A DNA stretch of 64,000 nt from Streptomyces davaonensis JCM 4913 (GCF_000349325.1 NC_020504.1:9032326-9096325), one strand, 5' to 3'; counted from the first letter of the stretch, positions 44,824 to 54,718 are shown. The notes: a model not told the origin generated them from the sequence alone. Program-made: numbers and translations.

Positions 44824-44872
44824 ATGCCGCACCGCGGCCCCGGCCGACGCGGTCCGACAGGGCCTTCAGAAG

Positions 44873-44886
44873 GGGCCGTTCAGCCC
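44873..44886. promoter_or_regulatory. OsdR-type box
   Basis: GGGCCGTTCAGCCC, identical to 20991-21004, ends 94 bases upstream of the DoxX gene. Confidence 0.6.
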
Positions 44887-44980
44887 CCTTGCGGCCGACC
44901 TTCGGCACCGGGCGGCGGAGTTGGCAGTGGCACGACAGTGGCTTCGTCAGCACAACGAATCCGCTTGAAGGGACCAGATC

Positions 44981-45613
44981 ATGGCCGTGCACGAGCACCC
45001 TCACCGGACCCACGGGTTCCATCTGCCCGCGCTCCGCAGGAACCGTACGGCGTCCCCCACCGCGGACACCGCGCAGGACGCCGCCGTCACCATCACCGGA
45101 GTGGCCGCCTACGCGCTGGCCTCCCTCCGGCTGCTGACCGGGTTCGTCTTCCTGTGGGCCTTCCTCGACAAGACGTTCGGGTTCGGCTACGCCACCCAGT
45201 CCGGCAACGGCTGGATCGACGGCGGATCGCCGACCGAGGGCTTCCTCGGCCATGTGGCCGTCGGCCCGATGGAGTCCACCTTCCACGACTGGGCCGGGGA
45301 CGCCTGGGCGGACTGGCTGTTCATGCTCGGTCTGCTCGGCATCGGCCTCGCGCTGATCGCGGGCATCGGACTGCGCCTGGCCGCCGTCGCCGGCACCGCC
45401 ATGATGGCGCTGATGTGGATCGCCGAGTGGCCGCCGGCCAAGCACCTCTCGGACGGCTCGCCCAGCATGTCGTCGAACCCCTTCGTCGACTACCACCTGA
45501 TCTACGCCGTCGTCCTGATCGCCCTCGCGGCGACCGGCGCGGGCGCCGTCTGGGGGCTCGGGAAGGTGTGGGCCAAGCTCCCCTTCGTCAGCCGCAACCC
45601 CTGGCTGCGGTGA
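44981..45613 (+). CDS. DoxX-family membrane protein
   Basis: The protein has 210 residues. After a 40-residue hydrophilic N-terminus there are four hydrophobic segments (about 40-60, 110-130, 133-150, 170-190) with ASLRLLTGFVFLWAFLDKTF, the DoxX/DoxD signature. Members are subunits of thiosulfate:quinone oxidoreductase or membrane redox complexes with SodA. No partner gene is adjacent. It has a palindromic box upstream and a strong hairpin terminator after the stop. Confidence 0.83.
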   Translation: MAVHEHPHRTHGFHLPALRRNRTASPTADTAQDAAVTITGVAAYALASLRLLTGFVFLWAFLDKTFGFGYATQSGNGWIDGGSPTEGFLGHVAVGPMESTFHDWAGDAWADWLFMLGLLGIGLALIAGIGLRLAAVAGTAMMALMWIAEWPPAKHLSDGSPSMSSNPFVDYHLIYAVVLIALAATGAGAVWGLGKVWAKLPFVSRNPWLR

Positions 45614-45623
45614 CCCCGGCGAG

Positions 45624-45655
45624 CACGGCGGGCCCCCGCCCCGGGGCCCGCCGTG
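45624..45655 (+). terminator. strong hairpin after the DoxX gene
   Basis: CACGGCGGGCCCC at 45624-45636 pairs perfectly with GGGGCCCGCCGTG at 45643-45655 across a 6-base loop. The 13-bp GC stem starts 10 bases after the stop codon. No T-run follows, as is usual for actinobacterial terminators. Confidence 0.75.
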
Positions 45656-45656
45656 T

Positions 45657-45671
45657 GGGCCGGTCGGTCCC
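45657..45671. promoter_or_regulatory. OsdR-type box candidate
   Basis: GGGCCGGTCGGTCCC, 81 bases upstream of the universal stress gene at 45753 and directly after the terminator stem. Confidence 0.45.
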
Positions 45672-45675
45672 GGCC

Positions 45676-45691
45676 GGGGACCTGCGGCCCC
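45676..45691. promoter_or_regulatory. OsdR-type box candidate
   Basis: GGGGACCTGCGGCCCC, 61 bases upstream of the universal stress gene at 45753. With 45657-45671 it makes a closely spaced pair. Confidence 0.5.
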
Positions 45692-45752
45692 TGCCCGCCC
45701 ACCCCTTTCCGGCCGAGGCTTGAAACAGATCCACCGATCAGGAGGCAACACC

Positions 45753-46658
45753 ATGGTCCGCACTGTCGTCGCAGGTCTCGACGGATCGCCCGAGAGCCGG
45801 GCCGCCGCGGAATGGGCGGCTCGCGAGGCGAAGCTGCTCGGCCTGCCGCTGAAGATCGTCCAGGTCTGGGAACCGGTGCCGGCCCACCTCGCCCAGGCCC
45901 CGATGCTCGGTACGGAGACGCACCAGCACTGGAGTGAGCGGATCCCGCGCGAGACCGCGGAGGGACTGCGCCTGCGTCACCCGGGTGTCGAGGTGACCAC
46001 GGCACAGCTCCACGGCACCCCCGCCGAGGCCCTCACCAAGGCCGCCGAGGACGCGGAGCTGATCGTCCTCGGGTCCCGCGGAATGAGCGGCCTCGGCGGG
46101 TTCATGGTCGGCTCCGTCGGCCTCTCCGTCGTCGCCCACACCGCACGGCCCGTCGTTCTGGTCCGCGCCGGTGAACAGGCCGCCGACGAACACGTGGCCG
46201 ACCCGGCGGGCATCCCGTCGGCCGCCACGCCCTACCGGCCCGTCCTCCTCGGCCTCGACGCCGCCCACCCGGACGACGCCGTGCTCGAGTTCGCCTTCGA
46301 GTCGGCCGCGCGGCGGGGCACCGGCCTGCGCGTCCTGTACGGCTGGAACCTTCCGCCGTACTACGTCTACGGCCTCACCGCCGACGCGGAACTGCACGAC
46401 GAGATCGCCGGACAGCACGCCGTCGAACTCGACCGGGCGCTGCGCCCCTGGCGGCAGAAGTACCCCGCCGTCGAGGTCACCGAGCAGGTCCCGGCCGGCA
46501 GCCCCGGCGTCCGTCTGGTCGACGCGGCGCAGGAGGCATCCCTGGTCGTGATCGGCCGCCGTGTCCGGCGCAGTCCGTTCGGCGCCCACATCGGCCCGGT
46601 CGCCCACGCCGTCCTGCACCACTCCACCGCCCCCGTCGCAGTCGTCGCCCACGACTGA
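45753..46658 (+). CDS. tandem universal stress protein
   Basis: The protein has 301 residues from the ATG at 45753 (CAGGAGG upstream). Two UspA domains (about 1-145, 160-300). The first has a full ATP loop, GSRGMSGLGGFMVGSVG; the second (GRRVRRSPFGAHIGPVAHAVLHH) is degenerate. It is most like the protein at 29027. An alcohol dehydrogenase gene follows after 36 bases and a further universal stress gene after that, so the three probably form an operon. Confidence 0.91.
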   Translation: MVRTVVAGLDGSPESRAAAEWAAREAKLLGLPLKIVQVWEPVPAHLAQAPMLGTETHQHWSERIPRETAEGLRLRHPGVEVTTAQLHGTPAEALTKAAEDAELIVLGSRGMSGLGGFMVGSVGLSVVAHTARPVVLVRAGEQAADEHVADPAGIPSAATPYRPVLLGLDAAHPDDAVLEFAFESAARRGTGLRVLYGWNLPPYYVYGLTADAELHDEIAGQHAVELDRALRPWRQKYPAVEVTEQVPAGSPGVRLVDAAQEASLVVIGRRVRRSPFGAHIGPVAHAVLHHSTAPVAVVAHD

Positions 46659-46694
46659 CCGACCCACCCCACCAAGGACCCAGGAGCAGCAATC

Positions 46695-47717
46695 ATGAAG
46701 GCAGCGGTCGTACGAGCCTTCGGTGAGCCCCTCGTCATCGAGGAGCGCCCCGACCCCGAGCCGGGCCCCGGACAGGTCCGGATCAGGGTCGAGGCGTCCG
46801 GGCTGTGCCACACCGACATCCACGCCGCCCACGGCGACTGGCCCGTCAAGCCGAACCCGCCGTTCGTGCCCGGACACGAGGGCGTCGGCCTCGTCGAGCA
46901 GCTCGGCGACGGCGTCACTCATCTGACCGTGGGCCAGCGGGTCGCCGTGCCGTGGCTCGGCCGGGCCTGCGGCCGCTGCGAGCACTGCCTGTCCGGCTGG
47001 GAGACGCTGTGCGAGCAGCAGATCAACACCGGTTACGGCTGCGACGGCGGCTACGCCGAGAAGATGCTCGCCTGGGCCGACTTCGCCCAGCCCGTCCCGC
47101 AGGGCGTCGACCCGTTCGACGCCGCCCCGCTGACCTGCGCCGGCGTCACCACGTACAAGGCCCTGAAGGTCGCCGACGTGCGGCCCGCGCAGCTCGTGGC
47201 GGTCTCCGGCGTCGGCGGGCTCGGCCATCTGGCCGTGCAGTACGCGAAGATCGCCGGGGCCACGGTCGCGGCGATCGACGTCACCGACGAGAAGTTGGAA
47301 CTCGCCGCCGAACTGGGCGCGGACCTCGTCATCGACGCCCGCAAGCACGACGTGGGAGAGGTCCTCAAGCGGTACGGCGGCGCCCACGCGGCCATCGCCC
47401 TCGCGGTGAACGAGGACGCCTTCGCCGCCGTCAACTCCGGGCTGCGGCGCGGCGGAAAGCTCGTCATGGTCGCGCTGCCGGCGCACGGCACGATCCAGGT
47501 CCCGATCTTCGACACCGTCCTGAACGGCACCTCGGTGATCGGCTCCATCGTCGGCACCCGGCAGGACCTCGCCGAGGTCTTCCAGCTCCACGCGGCCGGC
47601 CGCACCAAGGTCATCCGCGAGACCCGCCCGCTCGACTCCGTCAACGACTCCATCGCCGAGGTCCTGCGCGGCCAGGTCCCCGCCCGGATCGTCTTCGACC
47701 TCGGCGCGGGACGGTGA
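46695..47717 (+). CDS. adhP: zinc-dependent alcohol dehydrogenase, AdhP type
   Basis: The protein has 340 residues. Catalytic zinc ligands are C38 (GLCHTD), H61 and E62 (PGHEGVG); structural zinc ligands are C92, C95, C98 and C106 (GRCEHCLSGWETLC in part). The NAD motif is VSGVGGLGHLAVQYAKIAG. The enzyme should interconvert primary alcohols and aldehydes with NAD(H), giving an ethanol or aldehyde outlet under low oxygen. A Zn-dependent dehydrogenase next to universal stress genes is also found in S. coelicolor, as I recall. Its stop overlaps the next start (GTGA). Confidence 0.93.
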   Translation: MKAAVVRAFGEPLVIEERPDPEPGPGQVRIRVEASGLCHTDIHAAHGDWPVKPNPPFVPGHEGVGLVEQLGDGVTHLTVGQRVAVPWLGRACGRCEHCLSGWETLCEQQINTGYGCDGGYAEKMLAWADFAQPVPQGVDPFDAAPLTCAGVTTYKALKVADVRPAQLVAVSGVGGLGHLAVQYAKIAGATVAAIDVTDEKLELAAELGADLVIDARKHDVGEVLKRYGGAHAAIALAVNEDAFAAVNSGLRRGGKLVMVALPAHGTIQVPIFDTVLNGTSVIGSIVGTRQDLAEVFQLHAAGRTKVIRETRPLDSVNDSIAEVLRGQVPARIVFDLGAGR

Positions 47718-48595
47718 GCGCCGTGGATCGACCCCTCGTCGTGGGCGTCGACGGCTCCGAACCGAGCCTGCGCGCGGTGGACTGGGCCGCCGACGAGGCC
47801 GTCCTGCGCGGCATCCCGCTTCGGCTGGTGTACGCCTGCCTGTGGGAGCGGTACGAAGGCGCCGCACTGGCCCGGGACATCGGCAGGCCCACCGGGCAGC
47901 CCACACCGCAGGACGTCGTCGGCGCCGCCACCCGACGCGCCCACGCCCGGCAGCCCCACCTGAAGGTGACCTCCACCGTGGTGTTCGAGGAGCCCGAGTA
48001 CGCGCTGGTGCACGCGGGCCGCGAGGCCGCCGCGCTGGTCGTGGGCACCCGAGGCCGCGGCGGCATCGCCGAGCTGCTGCTCGGCTCGGTCAGCCTGGCG
48101 GTGGCCGCGCACGCCGACTGCCCCGTGATCGTGCTGCGCGGCAGCCACGACAACCAGGCCACACCCCCGGTGCGCGGCCGGGTCGTCGTCGGGGTGGGGG
48201 AGCACGCCGAACCGTCGGCCGCCGTCCGCTTCGCCTACGCGGAGGCCCTGCGCCGCGGGGTCCCGCTGGACGCCGTACGCGCCTGGCGGTGCCCCGCGCA
48301 CGAGAGCACCGACCACCCCTTGCTCGCCGACGCCCCCGCCCGGCTGCACGAGGAGCACGCCGAGAAGACGCTCGACGAGGCCCTGCGCGACGCCCCGCCC
48401 GACCTGGACCTGCTCCGCCGCACCGTCGAGGGCCACGCCCGCCGGGTGTTGGTGGACGCCTCGCACCACGCCGATCTGCTGGTCGTCGGCGTCAGGCGGC
48501 GGGAAGGGCACTTCGGGCTCCAGCTCGGCAGGGTCGCGCACGCGGCCCTGCACCACTCCGCCTGCCCGGTCGTCGTCGTACCGCAGCCGGAGTGA
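47714..48595 (+). CDS. tandem universal stress protein
   Basis: The product has 293 residues if the GTG overlapping the adhP stop is used; a second GTG at 47723 is equally plausible. The first UspA domain has the full loop GTRGRGGIAELLLGSVS; the second (GVRRREGHFGLQLGRVAHAALHH) lacks it. The motif LVYACLWERYEGAALARD is shared with the protein at 33926, so the two are recent paralogues. It converges on the ppk2 gene with 5 bases between. Confidence 0.9.
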   Translation: MSAVDRPLVVGVDGSEPSLRAVDWAADEAVLRGIPLRLVYACLWERYEGAALARDIGRPTGQPTPQDVVGAATRRAHARQPHLKVTSTVVFEEPEYALVHAGREAAALVVGTRGRGGIAELLLGSVSLAVAAHADCPVIVLRGSHDNQATPPVRGRVVVGVGEHAEPSAAVRFAYAEALRRGVPLDAVRAWRCPAHESTDHPLLADAPARLHEEHAEKTLDEALRDAPPDLDLLRRTVEGHARRVLVDASHHADLLVVGVRRREGHFGLQLGRVAHAALHHSACPVVVVPQPE

Positions 48596-48600
48596 GCGGG

Positions 48601-49404
48601 TTACAGGCTCGCCGCGTGGTCCGGGACGTAGTTCTGGAGATCGCGCGGCGGGCGTTCGTAGCCGGTCGGTGCCGGGCGGTCCGGGAGTTCCAGGACCGGC
48701 GGGGGCACGTCCTGGTACGGCACCGAGCCCAGCAGGTGGGCGATCATGTTCAACCGGGCCCGGCGCTTGTCGTCGCTCTCCACCACGTACCAGGGCGCCT
48801 CGGAGATGTCGGTGTGGACCAGCATCTCGTCCTTCGCCCGGGAGTAGCTCTCCCAGCGGGTGATCGACTCCAGGTCCATCGGCGACAGCTTCCAGCGCCG
48901 CAGCGGATCCTCCAGGCGGCGCCGGAAGCGGTCCTGCTGCTCGGCGTCGCTGACCGAGAACCAGTACTTGCGCAACAGGATCCCGTCCTCCACGAGCATC
49001 CGCTCGAACAGGGGGCACTGGCGCAAGAAGAGCTGGTACTCGGCCTTGGTGCAGAAGCCCATCACATGCTCCACACCGGCCCGGTTGTACCAGCTGCGGT
49101 CGAACAGCACGATCTCCCCGGCGGCCGGCAGATGCTCCACGTACCGCTGGAAGTACCACTGGCTGCGTTCCCGCTCGGTCGGCTTGGGCAGGGCCGCGAT
49201 CCGTGCCACGCGCGGGTTGAGGTGCTCGGTGACCCGTTTGATGGTGCCGCCCTTGCCCGCCGCGTCCCGCCCCTCGAAGATGACGACGAGGCGGGCGCCC
49301 TCGGCGCGCACCCACTCCTGCAATCGCACCAGCTCCGTCTGAAGGCGCAGCAGTTCACTCTCGTACGTCTTGCGCGGCAGCTTCTCCGCGTTGTTGCCGG
49401 CCAT
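48601..49404 (-). CDS. ppk2: polyphosphate kinase 2
   Basis: The product has 267 residues from an ATG with GGGAG upstream. It is a single-domain PPK2: Walker A in FEGRDAAGKGGTIKR with Lys51, and the DRSWYNR motif (102-108) of the lid/Walker B region. RWKLSPMDLESITRWESYSRAKD and KRRARLNMIAHLL complete the family pattern. The enzyme moves phosphate between polyphosphate and nucleoside di- or monophosphates, so it can regenerate ATP or GTP when respiration stops. It is divergent from phosphoketolase across 49 bases. Confidence 0.92.
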   Translation of the reverse strand: MAGNNAEKLPRKTYESELLRLQTELVRLQEWVRAEGARLVVIFEGRDAAGKGGTIKRVTEHLNPRVARIAALPKPTERERSQWYFQRYVEHLPAAGEIVLFDRSWYNRAGVEHVMGFCTKAEYQLFLRQCPLFERMLVEDGILLRKYWFSVSDAEQQDRFRRRLEDPLRRWKLSPMDLESITRWESYSRAKDEMLVHTDISEAPWYVVESDDKRRARLNMIAHLLGSVPYQDVPPPVLELPDRPAPTGYERPPRDLQNYVPDHAASL

Positions 49405-49453
49405 GCCGTCTCCCACCGCCCGTCGACCCCGTCGATGACTCAGGAGTCCTTCC

Positions 49454-51835
49454 ATGTCCAAGGTCGAACACCAGAACAGCACCGTACTGACCGACGACGA
49501 GCTGCGCACCCTGGACGCCCACTGGCGCGCGGCCAACTACCTGGCCGCCGGACAGATCTACCTGCTCGCCAATCCGTTGCTCCGTGAGCCGTTGCGGGCC
49601 GAACACATCAAGCCGAGGCTGCTCGGCCACTGGGGCACCTCGCCCGGCCTCAACCTCGTGTACACCCACCTCAACCGGGTGATCAAGGCCCGCGGGCTGG
49701 ACGCGCTGTGCGTGTGGGGCCCCGGGCACGGCGGGCCGTCGGTGGTCGCCAACTCCTGGCTGGAGGGCAGCTACAGCGACACGTATCCGGACGTCTCCCG
49801 GGACGCGGACGGCATGCGGCGGCTGTTCCGGCAGTTCTCCTTCCCCGGCGGGGTGCCCTCCCACGTGGCGCCCGAGACTCCCGGCTCCATCCATGAGGGC
49901 GGCGAGCTGGGTTACGCGCTCTCCCACGCCTACGGCGCCGCCTTCGACAACCCCGACCTCGTCGTCGCCTGCGTGGTCGGCGACGGCGAGGCGGAGACCG
50001 GACCGCTGGCCGCCTCCTGGCACTCCACCAAGTTCCTCGACCCGGTCCACGACGGTGCCGTCCTGCCGATCCTGCACCTCAACGGCTACAAGATCGCCAA
50101 CCCGACGGTCCTCGCCCGGCTGCCCGAGGCCGAACTCGACGAACTGCTGCGCGGCTACGGCCATGAGCCGCTCCACGTCTCCGGCGACGACCCGGCCGTC
50201 GTCCACCGCGCCATGGCCCAGGCGTTCGACACGGCCCTGGACCGGATCGCCGAGATCCAGCGCGGCGCCCGGGAGGAGGGAGCGACCGAGCGCTCGCGGT
50301 GGCCCGTCATCGTGCTGCGCACCCCCAAGGGCTGGACCGGCCCCGCCGAGGTCGACGGCGTCCCCGTCGAGGGCACCTGGCGGGCCCACCAGGTTCCGCT
50401 CGCCGGGGTCCGCGAGAACCCGGAGCATCTGCGGCAACTGGAGCAGTGGCTGCGCTCGTACCGGCCCGAGGAGCTCTTCGACGCCGACGGGCAACCCGTA
50501 CCGGACGTACTGGCGTGTCTGCCGGAGGGAGCCCGGCGCCTCGGCTCCACCCCGCGCGCCAACGGCGGCCTGCTCGTACGCGAGTTGCCGATCGACTCCC
50601 TCGACCGGTTCGCCGTACCCGTCGACAAGCCCGGCACCTCCCTGCACGAACCGACCCGGGTCCTAGGTGACTTGGTCGCCCAGGTCATGAAGGACACCCA
50701 GGACCGCAGGGACTTCCGCGTCGTCGGCCCCGACGAGACCGCCTCCAACCGGCTCCAGGCCGTCTTCGACGGCAGCGGCAAGGCGTGGCAGGCCGAGACC
50801 CTGCCCGTCGACGAACACCTCGACCGGCACGGCCGGGTCCTGGAGATCCTGTCCGAACACACCTGCCAGGGCTGGCTGGAGGGCTATCTCCTCACCGGCC
50901 GGCACGGACTGTTCTCCTGCTACGAGGCGTTCGTGCACATCGTCGACTCCATGGTCAACCAGCACATCAAGTGGCTGAAGACATCCAGGGAGCTGCCGTG
51001 GCGAGCCCCCATCGCCTCCCTCAACTACCTGCTCACCTCGCATGTGTGGCGCCAGGACCACAACGGCTTCTCCCACCAGGACCCCGGCTTCGTCGACCAC
51101 GTCCTCAACAAGAGCCCCGAGGTCGTCCGGGTCTATCTCCCGCCGGACGCCAACACCCTGCTGTCGGTCGCCGATCACGCGCTGCGCAGCCGGGACTACG
51201 TCAATGTGATCGTGGCCGGGAAGCAGCCCTGCTTCGACTGGCTGTCCATGGACGCCGCCCGCGCCCACTGCGCCCGCGGCGCCGGGATCTGGGACTGGGC
51301 GGGCAGCGAGAACGGCGGCGAACCCGACGTCGTGCTCGGCTGCGCCGGTGACGTCCCGACCCAGGAGGTGCTGGCCGCGGCCCAGTTGCTCCGCCGGCAC
51401 CTTCCCGGACTCGCCGTCCGGGTGGTCAACGTCGTCGACATCGCCCGGCTGATGCCGCGCGAGGAACATCCGCACGGCATGTCGGAGTTCGAGTACGACG
51501 GGCTGTTCACCGCGGACAAGCCGGTGATCTTCGCTTACCACGGCTATCCGTGGCTGATCCACCGGCTCGCCTACCGCCGCAACGGGCACCGGAACCTGCA
51601 CGTACGCGGCTACAAGGAGTCCGGCACCACGACCACCCCGTTCGACATGGTGGTCCGCAACGACCTCGACCGCTACCGGCTGGTCATGGACGTCATCGAC
51701 CGCGTCCCGGGCCTCGCGGTGCGCGCCGCGGCCGTACGCCAGGAGATGGCCGACGCACGCACCCGCCACCACGCCTGGATCCGCGAACACGGCACGGACA
51801 TGCCGGAGATCGCGGAGTGGAGCTGGACCGCGTAG
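49454..51835 (+). CDS. xfp: phosphoketolase
   Basis: The protein has 793 residues, the standard length. The thiamine-diphosphate/Mg motif [20 protein letters not shown] and [15 protein letters not shown], the N-terminal [18 protein letters not shown] and the late SFEHTC-like [20 protein letters not shown] match Xfp enzymes. It splits xylulose 5-phosphate (and possibly fructose 6-phosphate) with phosphate into acetyl phosphate and a smaller sugar phosphate. No acetate kinase or phosphotransacetylase is adjacent. The ATG follows CAGGAG. Confidence 0.94.
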   Translation: MSKVEHQNSTVLTDDELRTLDAHWRAANYLAAGQIYLLANPLLREPLRAEHIKPRLLGHWGTSPGLNLVYTHLNRVIKARGLDALCVWGPGHGGPSVVANSWLEGSYSDTYPDVSRDADGMRRLFRQFSFPGGVPSHVAPETPGSIHEGGELGYALSHAYGAAFDNPDLVVACVVGDGEAETGPLAASWHSTKFLDPVHDGAVLPILHLNGYKIANPTVLARLPEAELDELLRGYGHEPLHVSGDDPAVVHRAMAQAFDTALDRIAEIQRGAREEGATERSRWPVIVLRTPKGWTGPAEVDGVPVEGTWRAHQVPLAGVRENPEHLRQLEQWLRSYRPEELFDADGQPVPDVLACLPEGARRLGSTPRANGGLLVRELPIDSLDRFAVPVDKPGTSLHEPTRVLGDLVAQVMKDTQDRRDFRVVGPDETASNRLQAVFDGSGKAWQAETLPVDEHLDRHGRVLEILSEHTCQGWLEGYLLTGRHGLFSCYEAFVHIVDSMVNQHIKWLKTSRELPWRAPIASLNYLLTSHVWRQDHNGFSHQDPGFVDHVLNKSPEVVRVYLPPDANTLLSVADHALRSRDYVNVIVAGKQPCFDWLSMDAARAHCARGAGIWDWAGSENGGEPDVVLGCAGDVPTQEVLAAAQLLRRHLPGLAVRVVNVVDIARLMPREEHPHGMSEFEYDGLFTADKPVIFAYHGYPWLIHRLAYRRNGHRNLHVRGYKESGTTTTPFDMVVRNDLDRYRLVMDVIDRVPGLAVRAAAVRQEMADARTRHHAWIREHGTDMPEIAEWSWTA

Positions 51836-51916
51836 CGCTTCGCGGGGGGCCATGACGAATCTGCGGGCCGGTGCCGGCGTGTCCGCGCCCGGCCTGCTGA
51901 ACCGGCCCCCGAGTCA

Positions 51917-51930
51917 GGGCCGACCGGCCC
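51917..51930. promoter_or_regulatory. OsdR-type palindrome
   Basis: GGGCCGACCGGCCC, 6-bp arms around AC, lies 85 bases upstream of the GNAT/ligase gene at 52016. Confidence 0.65.
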
Positions 51931-52015
51931 ACCCGCTACGCCCGGACAGCCCCTGGGGGCGTCGTCCGTTCCGCTGGATCCTCGAAGTGACGAGAAGACG
52001 CGAAGGAGATCCGTG

Positions 52016-54706
52016 ATGACGGACGACGCGCTCAGCCGGCCCACGGTCCACGCACTGCTCGCGGACGGCACCACGGTGTGCATCCGCCCGGTGCGGCGGT
52101 CCGACCGGGAGCAGGTGCTGGGCCTGTACGAGGAGATGTCCCCCGAGAATCTGCGGCTGCGGTTCTTCGTCGCGAGCCGCCGTTCCGCGGGCCTGGCCGC
52201 CGATCGGGCCTGCGGAACGGGCCGCCCCGGCTATCGGGCGCTGATGGCCGAGACGGCGGGGCACCTGATCGGGCTCGCCGAGTACGACTCCGGCGGCTCC
52301 GGAACCTCCGCCGACATCTCCATCGCGGTCGCCGACGGACTGCACCACCGCGGCGTCGGCACCCTTCTCATCGAGCACCTGGTCTCGGCGGCCCGCGCCG
52401 AGGGCATCACCACCTTCACCGCGGACGCCCTCAGCGAGAACCGGGACGTGCTGCGGCTCTTCGCCGACCTCGGGCTGCGCACCGCGCGCCGCTTCGAGGG
52501 CCCCGAGGTGCGCTGCACCATCGCCCTCGACCAGAGCGACAGCTACCTGTCGGCCGTGGAGGAACGCGGCCGGGCCGCCGACGTGGCCAGCCTCCAGCCG
52601 CTGCTGCGGCCCCGCACGGTCGCCGTCGTCGGCGCCGGACGCAAGCCGGGCTCCGTCGGCCGGGCGATCCTGCGCCGGCTGCACGCGGGCGGCTTCACCG
52701 GCCGCCTGTTCGCGGTGAACCCCGGCGCGCACGCGATCCTCGGCGTTCCGTGCCACTCCTCCGTCAGCGCCCTGCCCCTCACTCCCGACCTCGCGGTCCT
52801 CGCGGTGCCCGCCGCCGCGGTCCCGGACACCGCCGAGGAGTGCGGCAAGGCGGGTGTCCGCGCCCTCCTCGTCGTCACCGCCGGTCTCGGCGCGAGCCAG
52901 GCCGCGGCCCTGCTCGCGGCGTGCCGCAGCCACGGCATGCGCCTGGTCGGCCCCAACTGCCTCGGCCTCAGCAACACCGACCCCGCCGTGAGCCTCGACG
53001 CCACCTTCGCCGCCGGCCATCCGCACCCCGGCACCGCGGGCGTGGCCGTCCAGTCCGGCGGCGTCGGCATCGCCCTGCTCGACGGTCTGTCCCGGCTCGG
53101 CATCGGCGTCTCCTCCTTCGCCTCCCTCGGCGACAAGTACGACGTCAGCGGCAACGACCTGCTCCAGTGGTGGGAGAGCGACGACCGCACCGAACTGGCC
53201 CTGCTGCACCTGGAGTCCTTCGGCAATCCGCGCGCCTTCTCCCGCACCGCCCGCCGCGTCACCCGCCGCGTGCCGGTGCTCACCGTCGACGCCGGGCGCA
53301 CCGACGCGGGCCGCCGGGCCGCCGCCTCGCACACCGCGGCCGCCGCCACCCGCACCATGACCCGCGGCGCGCTGTTCACCCAGGCCGGCATCACCGCCAC
53401 CCACTCCTGCGGCGAACTCCTCGAAGCCGCCGCCCTGATGCACTCCCAGCCGCTGCCCGCCGGACCCCGCGTCGCCATCGTCACCAACGCGGGCGGAGCC
53501 GGTGTCCTCGCCGCCGACGCCTGCGCCGAGGCCGGTCTCGTACTCCCCGCACCGACCCCCGAACTCGTCGACGACCTGCTCGCCGTACTCCCCGAGGGCG
53601 CCACCGTCGGCAACCCCGTCGACGCGACCGCCGCCGTCTCGGAGGAGCAGCTCACGGCGTGCGTGGACCGGATCGTGCGGTACGGCGGCATCGACGCCGT
53701 CCTGGTGGCCCTGGTGCCGACCGCGGTCGCCGTGGCGACCGGCGACGACCTGGTCCGCGCCCTGACCGGCGCCGGGACCCGCCCGAAGCCGGTCGTCGCG
53801 GTACGCCTCGAACAGGGCCTGCCCGTCGAGCTGTTGCCCACCGAGGGCGGCGGCACCGTCCCGGCCTACGCCGAACCCCAGGCCGCGGCCCGCGCCCTGG
53901 CCCACGCCGCCCACCGCGCGGCCTGGCTGGCCCGGCCCGCCGGAACCATCCCCGACCTGGACGGCATCGACACCGCGCGGGCCCAGGCCGTGGTCGACAC
54001 CTACCTCGACGCACACGCGGACGGCGGCTGGCTCGAACCCCGCGTGTGCGCCGAACTCCTCGACTGCTACGGCATCCCGCAACTGCCCTGGGCCTGGGCC
54101 GAGACCGAGGACGAGGCCGTCCTCGCCGCCGACCGGCTGCGCGGCGCCGACGGCCGGGTCGTCATGAAGGGGCACTGGCCGGGCCTGCTGCACAAGAGCG
54201 CCCAGCGCGCCGTCCACCTCGACCTCAGGGGCGACCACCAGGTGCGCGCCGCCTTCCGCGATCTGGAGACCCGGTTCGCCGGACTGCTCACCGGCGTGGT
54301 CGTGCAGCCGCTCGCCGCACGCGGCACCGAACTGTTCGCCGGAGTCGTCCAGGACGAGGTCTTCGGACCCCTGGTCCTGTTCGGACTCGGCGGCACCGCC
54401 ACCGAGGTGCTCGCCGACCACGCGGCCCGGCTGGCCCCGCTCACCGACCACGACGTGCACGACCTGATCACGGCCCCGCGCTGCGCCCCGCTGCTGTTCG
54501 GCGCGCAGGGCGGCGGACCCGTCGACCTCGCCGGTCTGGAGCGGCTGCTGCTGCGGCTGTCCCGGATGGCGAGCGATCTGCCGCAGCTCGCCGAGGCCGA
54601 CTTCAACCCCGTTCTCGCGACGCCGGGCGGAGTGCAGGTGCTCGACGCGCGCGTACGCCTGCTGCCCCGCAGGCACCAGGACCCCCATCTGCGCAGGCTC
54701 CGCTAG
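52016..54706 (+). CDS. GNAT acetyltransferase fused to an ADP-forming acyl-CoA ligase-like protein
   Basis: The protein has 896 residues from the ATG at 52016 (GAAGGAG upstream). Residues 10-165 form a GNAT domain (IRPVRRSDREQVLGLYEEMS, GVGTLLIEHLVSAAR). Then come the CoA-binding and ligase domains of the acetyl-CoA synthetase (ADP-forming) type (about 190-650; AVVGAGRKPGSVGRAIL, LVGPNCLGLSN) and an ATP-grasp part (about 680-880). Protein lysine acetyltransferases of the Pat type share these modules; here the GNAT is N-terminal. His439 in AAASHTAAAA, the phosphorylated His of active ligases, is kept, so catalysis of acyl-CoA formation remains possible. Confidence 0.87.
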   Translation: MTDDALSRPTVHALLADGTTVCIRPVRRSDREQVLGLYEEMSPENLRLRFFVASRRSAGLAADRACGTGRPGYRALMAETAGHLIGLAEYDSGGSGTSADISIAVADGLHHRGVGTLLIEHLVSAARAEGITTFTADALSENRDVLRLFADLGLRTARRFEGPEVRCTIALDQSDSYLSAVEERGRAADVASLQPLLRPRTVAVVGAGRKPGSVGRAILRRLHAGGFTGRLFAVNPGAHAILGVPCHSSVSALPLTPDLAVLAVPAAAVPDTAEECGKAGVRALLVVTAGLGASQAAALLAACRSHGMRLVGPNCLGLSNTDPAVSLDATFAAGHPHPGTAGVAVQSGGVGIALLDGLSRLGIGVSSFASLGDKYDVSGNDLLQWWESDDRTELALLHLESFGNPRAFSRTARRVTRRVPVLTVDAGRTDAGRRAAASHTAAAATRTMTRGALFTQAGITATHSCGELLEAAALMHSQPLPAGPRVAIVTNAGGAGVLAADACAEAGLVLPAPTPELVDDLLAVLPEGATVGNPVDATAAVSEEQLTACVDRIVRYGGIDAVLVALVPTAVAVATGDDLVRALTGAGTRPKPVVAVRLEQGLPVELLPTEGGGTVPAYAEPQAAARALAHAAHRAAWLARPAGTIPDLDGIDTARAQAVVDTYLDAHADGGWLEPRVCAELLDCYGIPQLPWAWAETEDEAVLAADRLRGADGRVVMKGHWPGLLHKSAQRAVHLDLRGDHQVRAAFRDLETRFAGLLTGVVVQPLAARGTELFAGVVQDEVFGPLVLFGLGGTATEVLADHAARLAPLTDHDVHDLITAPRCAPLLFGAQGGGPVDLAGLERLLLRLSRMASDLPQLAEADFNPVLATPGGVQVLDARVRLLPRRHQDPHLRRLR

Positions 54707-54718
54707 GGAGGGAAAGCC

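Noticed and set aside
45624..45655. OsdR-type box in the GGGCCCC-rich hairpin after the DoxX gene
   Set aside because: The symmetry extends over 13-bp arms with a 6-base loop right after a stop codon, which fits a terminator; the regulator-like sites start just beyond it.
47051..49315. About 750 open codons on the minus strand
   Set aside because: Runs through the recognised adhP and universal stress genes on the other strand and shifts frame relative to ppk2; a GC shadow.
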